NCBI RefSeq assembly: GCF_042651485.1 | Contig: NZ_JBHSDH010000006.1 | Coordinates: 1-64,000, forward strand | Direction: 5' to 3' | Length of the DNA: 64,000 bases | Origin: Sphingorhabdus_B arenilitoris | GTDB lineage: Bacteria; Pseudomonadota; Alphaproteobacteria; Sphingomonadales; Sphingomonadaceae | Part shown: piece after piece, positions 59,504 through 64,000 of the stretch | Layout of the letters: each line of letters begins with the position of its first letter | How positions within the stretch are numbered: the first letter of the stretch is position 1 | Program-made: the position numbers and the translations under genes | Notes under the pieces: generated by a model | What the model was told of the DNA's origin: nothing | Databases searched by the model: none | The model's input: only the letters and a program-made list of their open reading frames with translations

Positions 59504-59853
59504 AAATTTCAGCTTTCGTCAAAATCTTTATGGCGGCCGCCCTGTTAGGGGTTGCCGCTTGGTATGCATCCGCGATATTGCTTGACGGGAAAGATGGCGT
59601 TGCCGGTAGCCCTTCAGAATGGCATGGCCGCGCCGATTATCGGCGGCTGGACCAGCAGCTGACCGCGATGATGCGGCGGCCCGAAACGTTAGGGCTGGCG
59701 GTGGCTGGAAAGAATGTCGTTGATATGATCATCACCGATTTAGCTGTGTTTCAGCGGGCGGATCACAGTTCGCCTTTCAAACTGATCGGACTCGCTCCAG
59801 GCGTGAGCGCGGAGGAAGTTGCCTCCAAGACAACGGCGGAATATGTTGGTTGA
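59500..59853 (+). pseudogene. Chimeric remnant: serine-hydrolase N-terminus joined to duplicated scoB 3' end
   Basis: 117 codons from TTG 59500 (ATG 59530 is an alternative). Residues 1-69 are a membrane leader (VKIFMAAALLGVAAWYASAILL) and the opening of a class C beta-lactamase-like serine hydrolase (DYRRLDQQLTAMMRRPETLGLAVA). At GKNVVDM the frame passes without a break into the 50-residue C-terminus of scoB. The catalytic S-x-x-K of the hydrolase is absent, and the scoB part lacks its active Glu. Neither activity can remain. It is probably a deletion/duplication scar; the in-frame join may be chance. Confidence 0.85.
59707..59846 (+). repeat. Direct repeat, copy 2 (scoB 3' end inside the chimera)
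   Basis: 140 bases, 136 identical to 58550-58689. Two of the four changes are synonymous; the others alter Glu to Gly and Ala to Ser. The copies bracket the two small membrane-protein genes. Confidence 0.95.
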
Positions 59854-60129
59854 TGGGAATCACCGCCGCACGCAAATGGCGCGAACCGGTGTCTTATAGG
59901 GCAACTGCTAAGCTGATCGGTTGTAATATTACGTTTTTTGGGATTGCTATAGGATAATTAACTATAGGCTAATGCCCTACCGCGCTTATCCTGCCTTTCC
60001 CCAAACAGACCTGATGATATTGTAAAGATGCGAGGTTTCAAGAGAGTTTGACAGATCACGAATAGACGACCGCGTTTATCGTTTATCAGGACCAAAAGTG
60101 GAACCCGCTAATCAAGCTGGAGGATACTT
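59854..60129. promoter_or_regulatory. Leader and presumed promoter region of rhodopsin-blh
   Basis: 276 bases without a gene. TTGACA at 60048-60053 is a good -35 block, with a less clear AT-rich -10 about 17-19 bases on (around TTTATC). TGGAGG sits close to the start of the rhodopsin gene (60117-60122). No EcfG-type motif seen. Confidence 0.45.
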
Positions 60130-60897
60130 ATGGATATCATTACTGGGGCGCAGTATTCGCTCGTTTACAATGCTTTTTCTTTTACTTTTGCAACCATGGC
60201 CGCGACTACGATATTTTTGTGGTTGGGCCGATCTCAAGTCGGGCCAGCCTATAAAACAGCGCTGACTATTTCAGGTTTGGTTTGCGCTATCGCTGCCTAC
60301 CATTATTACCGAATATTTGAAAGCTGGCAGGACGCGTATGAATTGAAAGATGGCGTTCTGGTCGTGACCGGCATCGCGTTTAACGATGCCTATCGATATG
60401 TCGATTGGTTGCTGACCGTGCCATTATTGCTCATCGAGCTGATTTTGGTCATGCGTTTGACGCAGGCGGAAACAACATCGAAATGCCTGCGGCTCGGTTT
60501 TGCGGCTGCATTGATGATCATATTGGGTTACCCAGGCGAAATTGCGTCGGACAACACAACCCGCGCTATTTGGGGTACGTTGTCGTCCATTCCGTTCCTC
60601 TATATCGTATGGGAATTGTTTAAAGGATTGGGCGAGTCAATCGAGCGTCAGCCCGAAAGCGTTCGGAAACTGGTCAAGGATGCACGGCTGATCACCTTTG
60701 GCTCTTGGGGTTTCTATCCCATCGTATACATGATCCCATACACCAATTTGGGCGGCGGTTCCGTTGAAACAGCCGTTCAAATTGGGTATACTATAGCCGA
60801 TTTGATCGCCAAGGCAGGCGTTGGCGTGTTGATTTATGTCATTGCAGTTCGGAAGAGCGCGATCGAATATCCAGACATTGATCACCAACGGGCATAA
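60130..60897 (+). CDS. Xanthorhodopsin-type light-driven proton pump
   Basis: 255 residues, seven helices. Retinal Schiff-base Lys228 in ADLIAKAGVG; proton acceptor Asp92 with His58 (AYHYYR) as its partner; Thr96 and donor Glu103 complete the D-T-E proton-pump motif (DWLLTVPLLLIE). Leu100 equals position 105 of proteorhodopsin and predicts green absorption. Gly149 (IWGTLSSIPF) stands where bacteriorhodopsin has Trp138; this small residue opens the side window through which carotenoid antennae reach retinal in xanthorhodopsin. It adds a light-driven proton gradient. The retinal-forming blh follows after 7 bases. Confidence 0.96.
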   Translation: MDIITGAQYSLVYNAFSFTFATMAATTIFLWLGRSQVGPAYKTALTISGLVCAIAAYHYYRIFESWQDAYELKDGVLVVTGIAFNDAYRYVDWLLTVPLLLIELILVMRLTQAETTSKCLRLGFAAALMIILGYPGEIASDNTTRAIWGTLSSIPFLYIVWELFKGLGESIERQPESVRKLVKDARLITFGSWGFYPIVYMIPYTNLGGGSVETAVQIGYTIADLIAKAGVGVLIYVIAVRKSAIEYPDIDHQRA

Positions 60898-60904
60898 CGC
60901 TTGA

Positions 60905-61861
60905 ATGGAAAGCTTTAAGACCATGACGAAAACAAACGGGCGGCCGGTTTTTCGGTTGCCCGTTTGGTCGTTCTTTTTCCGGATCGGAGCAGTCCACAGC
61001 AATAATCAAAAACTGTTGCTTTTATGTGCAGCGGCGGCCTTAATTTTGACCAGCTGGACACAAACTGCGGATATGTTGCTGCCAGCAGTTTGCGCGCTGA
61101 TGCTCGTCGTTGGCCTGCCCCACGGCATTTTTGATTATCTGACTCTGCGTAAAATCGGACACAAGATGCGCGGGCGGATAATGGGACCGTTGGCAGGTTA
61201 TTGCGCGGCGGCTTTGTTGACTTGGGCAATGTGGCAAGTGGGCCCGCTTTTATCCCTCTCACTTTTTTTGATAGTCGCGGTTGTTCATTTTTCGGAAGAT
61301 TGGATGAAGGAACAATCTAGGCTGGGTGCAATTGCCATGGCGATCAGCATGATTGCTTTGCCCTCTATTCTGTACCCTGCCGAATTGGCCCTATTGTTGA
61401 GCGCGGTAGCGGGTGTTGAGGCAGGCATGCTGGCCGACAGTTTACGACTGGTCGCCCCCGTTTTTGGCTTGGTCGCGGTTGCTCATGTAGTAATCGCTGT
61501 CAGTGACAATGCCATCGAAATCGCATGGCGGAACCTTACGCTATTACTCTGTGCCTTTTTTCTGCCTCCGGGGATTGGATTTGCGATATATTTTTGCGTG
61601 CATCATTCACCGATGCATTTTTCCGAGGGAAAAGCACAGCTCACAAGTTATGAGGGCAATGTAAACCAATTTTATGTCGGCATGTCAGCGGCATGTGTTT
61701 TGGCTGTTGCATTTGTATTTATATTTCAACCCCACCAAATGCTGGACAAGGCGATTGTCGCTTCGACATTTCAAACGCTGTCGATCCTCACTATTCCGCA
61801 TATGTTATTGGCTTTGGTAACAGCCCGTTATGTCCCATCTTTTGGGCATTCGCAGCAATAG
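60905..61861 (+). CDS. blh: Beta-carotene 15,15'-dioxygenase, Brp/Blh family
   Basis: 318 residues, about eight to nine membrane helices. Conserved His/Asp positions: VVGLPHGIFDYLTLRKIG, IVAVVHFSEDWMKEQ, FCVHHSPMHFSEGKA, LTIPHMLLALVTARY. These are the iron-ligand and catalytic signatures of Blh, which cleaves beta-carotene to two retinal. It starts 7 bases after the rhodopsin gene, so one operon makes protein and chromophore. Start could be ATG 60905 or ATG 60926. Confidence 0.95.
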   Translation: MESFKTMTKTNGRPVFRLPVWSFFFRIGAVHSNNQKLLLLCAAAALILTSWTQTADMLLPAVCALMLVVGLPHGIFDYLTLRKIGHKMRGRIMGPLAGYCAAALLTWAMWQVGPLLSLSLFLIVAVVHFSEDWMKEQSRLGAIAMAISMIALPSILYPAELALLLSAVAGVEAGMLADSLRLVAPVFGLVAVAHVVIAVSDNAIEIAWRNLTLLLCAFFLPPGIGFAIYFCVHHSPMHFSEGKAQLTSYEGNVNQFYVGMSAACVLAVAFVFIFQPHQMLDKAIVASTFQTLSILTIPHMLLALVTARYVPSFGHSQQ

Positions 61862-61976
61862 TTGAGTTGGATAGCGGGTTAATCAATTCATCTACGATTG
61901 TTTTATCGTACATCTCGTATTAGCGGTATTCAGCAACGCTGTAACCATCAACATTGCTGAAAGATTGATTGCCTGA

Positions 61977-62669
61977 ATGACCTACACTCTTATCACCGCC
62001 AACCGTAATTATTCGAGTTGGAGCCTGCGTCCTTGGCTGCTGATGAAAGCGCTCGGTATTGGTTTTGAGGAGCGGTTTGAACCCTTTACCAAAGACAGCA
62101 ATTACGATGAATTTCGCTCATTCTCGCCGACGGGCCAAGTCCCGGTACTGATTGACCAAGACAAGACAATATACGATTCGCTGGGAATCACGCTCTATCT
62201 GGCGGACCGGCATGAAGGTATTTGGCCAACCGCTGAATCGGCAAGGGCGTGGGCGCAATGTGCTGTCGCCGAAATGCATGGCGGTTTTACAGCTTTACGG
62301 AACGAATGCACAATGAATGTCGGCGTGCGAGCAAAGCTGCGTGCCCAATCGCCTGCTCTAACGCGCGATGTCGCTCGTATAAAAGAGCTGTGGAGTGAGG
62401 GGCTGAATCGCTTTGGTGGGCCCTATTTGGCGGGTAGTGATTTCAGCGCAGTCGACGCTTTTTTCGCGCCTGTTGCTTATCGTGTTCGGACCTATGATCT
62501 GGATGTCGGTGACGGAGGCGCGGCTTGGGCAGATCAGATTATTGCCCATCCCGCGATGCAGGATTGGGAGGCGCAAGCGCTCGCCGAAACTTGGCGCGAA
62601 GTTGGTCATGAAGAAGAATTAGCCGCCTTTGCCGACGTCACGGCGGATTATCGTACGGCATCAGTTTAA
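61977..62669 (+). CDS. Glutathione S-transferase family protein
   Basis: 230 residues. Thioredoxin-like N-terminal domain (TLITANRNYSSWSLRPWLLMKALGIGFEERFEPF, SPTGQVPVLIDQDKTIYDSLGITLYLADRH) with Ser-Ser-Trp as active-site region, and a helical C-terminal domain (LWSEGLNRFGGPYLAGSDFSAVDAFFAPVAYRVRTYDL). Detoxification or redox role; substrate unknown. Confidence 0.93.
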   Translation: MTYTLITANRNYSSWSLRPWLLMKALGIGFEERFEPFTKDSNYDEFRSFSPTGQVPVLIDQDKTIYDSLGITLYLADRHEGIWPTAESARAWAQCAVAEMHGGFTALRNECTMNVGVRAKLRAQSPALTRDVARIKELWSEGLNRFGGPYLAGSDFSAVDAFFAPVAYRVRTYDLDVGDGGAAWADQIIAHPAMQDWEAQALAETWREVGHEEELAAFADVTADYRTASV

Positions 62670-62691
62670 GCTGCGCGTCAACAGGCCAGTC

Positions 62692-62985
62692 ATGGCTGAC
62701 TATGTTGAGTTGAGACCTGTTCGTGCCACGGCATGGGGTGAGATAACATCCGCCAGTGATAGCGGGCGGCTTGTCATTAGTTTGCTATATGCAGACCTTG
62801 GCTGGCGCACGATCCGGAAGCGCGGCGACTTGACCGAGCGCGGTGCATCGAAAACCGGTGAAGGCCTGGCCACAGCTGCAGCTTTGCTGACCACAGGATT
62901 ATTCAAAGGTAAGAATGCCAAGATACCGGCGGGAACGCAGGCTGTTGGCCGGATAATGAAAGATGTGGTGCTGACGCCGCGTTAG
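62692..62985 (+). CDS. Small protein of unknown function
   Basis: 97 residues from ATG 62692, 22 bases after the GST gene. No signal or membrane segment. Conserved-looking parts: ELRPVRATAWGEITSASDSGRLVISLLYADLGWRTIRKRGD, then an Ala-rich helix and KIPAGTQAVGRIMKDVVLTPR. No family recognised. Probably in the GST transcript. Confidence 0.65.
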   Translation: MADYVELRPVRATAWGEITSASDSGRLVISLLYADLGWRTIRKRGDLTERGASKTGEGLATAAALLTTGLFKGKNAKIPAGTQAVGRIMKDVVLTPR

Positions 62986-63000
62986 GTTCTGGCTGGCGCT

Positions 63001-63411
63001 TTATTTTTCAGCCATAGCGATAATCTCTACCCACTGTGCCGCGCTAACTGGGCTAACGGAAAGGCGGGATTGTTTGACTAGGGCCATATCTGATAATTTC
63101 GGATTGGCTTTTATCTCCTGCAATGGCACGGGCCGCACCAATGCTTTCACCGGGCGGACATCGACGAGCACAAATTTGTCATTATCCGCCGATGGGTCGG
63201 GGTAATGGCTGCGCGTTATCTCCATGATGCCAACCACCGCCAATCCGGTGCGGGAATGATAGAAAAAGGCAAGGTCGCCCTTTTCCATGGCGCGCATATT
63301 TTTGGCGGCGGCGAAATTGCGCACCCCGCTCCATTTGGTTTCGCCGTCGCGGGTTAAGTCATCCCAGCCATATTCATCGGGTTCAGATTTCATCAACCAA
63401 TATTGCGTCAT
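63001..63411 (-). CDS. EVE-domain protein
   Basis: 136 residues. PUA-like EVE fold: QYWLMKSEPDEYGWDDL, WSGVRNFAAAKNMRAMEKGDLAFFYHSRTGLAVVGIMEI, FVLVDVRPVKALVRPVPLQEIKANPKLSDMALVKQSRLSVSPVSAAQWVEI. EVE domains recognise modified DNA or RNA bases. Stand-alone short members like this are widespread housekeeping-type proteins, often called thymocyte-nuclear-protein-like. Normal length; divergent from the oxygenase gene. Confidence 0.95.
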   Translation of the reverse strand: MTQYWLMKSEPDEYGWDDLTRDGETKWSGVRNFAAAKNMRAMEKGDLAFFYHSRTGLAVVGIMEITRSHYPDPSADNDKFVLVDVRPVKALVRPVPLQEIKANPKLSDMALVKQSRLSVSPVSAAQWVEIIAMAEK

Positions 63412-63466
63412 GGCTTGCTCCGTTCATTTGACCATAAATGACTAGCCCGGAATTAAGCCTGTTGTT

Positions 63467-64000
63467 ATGACCTTGTCCATGACACAAATGCCGATCATTT
63501 CGCTCGCCAGTGACGACCCCGCCGCTTTGGGACAGGCGCTGGGTGACAGTTTCAAACAATATGGTTTTGCCACCGTTACCAATCATGGACTCGATGCTGG
63601 ATTGGTAAAGCGGGCATGGGAATTGACGGCTCAGCTGTTCGCCCGGGAGGAAGCCTATAAACGGCGCGGCTATAAAGAGGGTATTGCCGGAGCGCGGGGG
63701 TATACGCCGTTTAAGACGGAAATTGCCAAAGGTGCCGCGCATCGTGATCTGAAGGAATTTTGGCATATCGGTAGGACATTGCCTACAAACAGCCCGCTGC
63801 GTGCATCGATGCCGGACAATATCTGGCCCGAGGATATGCCGGAATTTGAGCAGGTTTTCACGCAGCTTTACGCCGATATGGACCGCGTTGGGGCAAAAAT
63901 ATTGTCGTCTATCGCGCTCTATCTAGGCCTGGAGGCCCATTGGTTTGATCCGGCGATCGAAGATGGCAATAGCGTGCTTCGCCTGCTGCACTATCCGCCG
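63467..64000 (+). CDS. Isopenicillin-N-synthase-type 2-oxoglutarate/Fe(II) oxygenase, partial
   Basis: From ATG 63467 (another in-frame ATG at 63479) an open frame of 178 codons reaches the window edge. It shows the N-terminal DIOX_N-like part: MPIISLASDDPAALGQALGDSFKQYGFATVTNHGLD, LTAQLFAREEAYKRRG, GARGYTPFKTE, KEFWHIGR and SVLRLLHYPP, all familiar in this family. The iron-binding His-x-Asp and distal His are beyond 64000. Substrate unknown; some relatives make ethylene or hydroxylate small molecules. Confidence 0.92.
   Translation, partial: MTLSMTQMPIISLASDDPAALGQALGDSFKQYGFATVTNHGLDAGLVKRAWELTAQLFAREEAYKRRGYKEGIAGARGYTPFKTEIAKGAAHRDLKEFWHIGRTLPTNSPLRASMPDNIWPEDMPEFEQVFTQLYADMDRVGAKILSSIALYLGLEAHWFDPAIEDGNSVLRLLHYPP

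Noticed and set aside
63001..63411. EVE-domain protein as part of a modified-base restriction system
   Set aside because: It is a short stand-alone member among ordinary genes; no nuclease is fused or adjacent.
1..64000. CRISPR array
   Set aside because: No array of regularly spaced identical repeats with unique spacers was seen; the only short tandem repeats are coding (ecfG tail and FPGDML).

Overview
The window looks like one chromosomal segment of an aerobic alphaproteobacterium of the order Sphingomonadales (Sphingorhabdus/Sphingopyxis-like). The evidence is a general stress response built from PhyR, NepR and EcfG, two TonB-dependent receptors of sphingomonad type, an HWE-family kinase, a beta-carotene hydroxylase, and a xanthorhodopsin-type proton pump next to a Blh retinal-forming enzyme. 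One base is undetermined (N at 353), so this is probably draft sequence. The assignment to order is inference from gene content.

Layout. 1-3.4 kb: accessory region with the end of an IS110-type transposase, an AIPR-family (abortive-infection) protein and a Fic protein with its own candidate operator. 3.7-10.7 kb: a secreted unknown, a DUF547 protein, two glycosyltransferase-like genes of the kind named after arsenosugar clusters, methylthioadenosine phosphorylase and a TonB receptor. 10.9-22.7 kb: a general-stress island (Tudor-like protein, NepR, EcfG, a 41-residue membrane peptide, PhyR, a broken PPOX-type stress gene, glutamate-type dehydrogenase, HWE kinase, Dps, MscS, DUF2254, DUF1328 and a coiled/TM protein). 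Seven sites match GGAAC-N17-GT(T) in front of these genes, two pairs of them divergent. A complete 2,057-bp IS1595-type element with 29-bp inverted repeats and an 8-bp target duplication sits inside the PPOX-type gene, whose frame can be rebuilt across the insertion. 22.8-29.3 kb: envelope proteins and four two-component genes. 29.5-35.6 kb: a divergent LuxR/alpha-beta-hydrolase fusion regulator and a six-gene operon of mostly exported unknown proteins around a flavoenzyme; one is a Tat-type precursor carrying six perfect FPGDML repeats. This is the best candidate for an undescribed system.

36.5-45.4 kb: proline utilisation (Lrp/PutR regulator, PutA, TonB receptor, CsaA-like protein, PutP). 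45.6-49.0 kb: tRNA-Ser(GGA), a cyclophilin whose signal peptide is out of frame at an A9 run, and leuC-unknown-leuD. 49.1-57.1 kb: CrtZ, DUF454, a secreted unknown, an aldehyde dehydrogenase, O-acetylhomoserine sulfhydrylase, SMP-30, VIT, HAD and a universal stress protein. 57.3-61.9 kb: 3-oxoacid CoA-transferase, two small membrane proteins, a chimeric remnant carrying a duplicated scoB 3' end, then rhodopsin and blh. 62-64 kb: GST, a small unknown, an EVE protein and the start of a 2-oxoglutarate-type oxygenase that leaves the window.

Functional links: CrtZ, Blh and the rhodopsin fit one carotenoid-based light-harvesting scheme (zeaxanthin as possible antenna, retinal as chromophore). The stress island combines regulator, kinase and effectors under one promoter type. 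The put locus is a complete catabolic unit from regulator to uptake.
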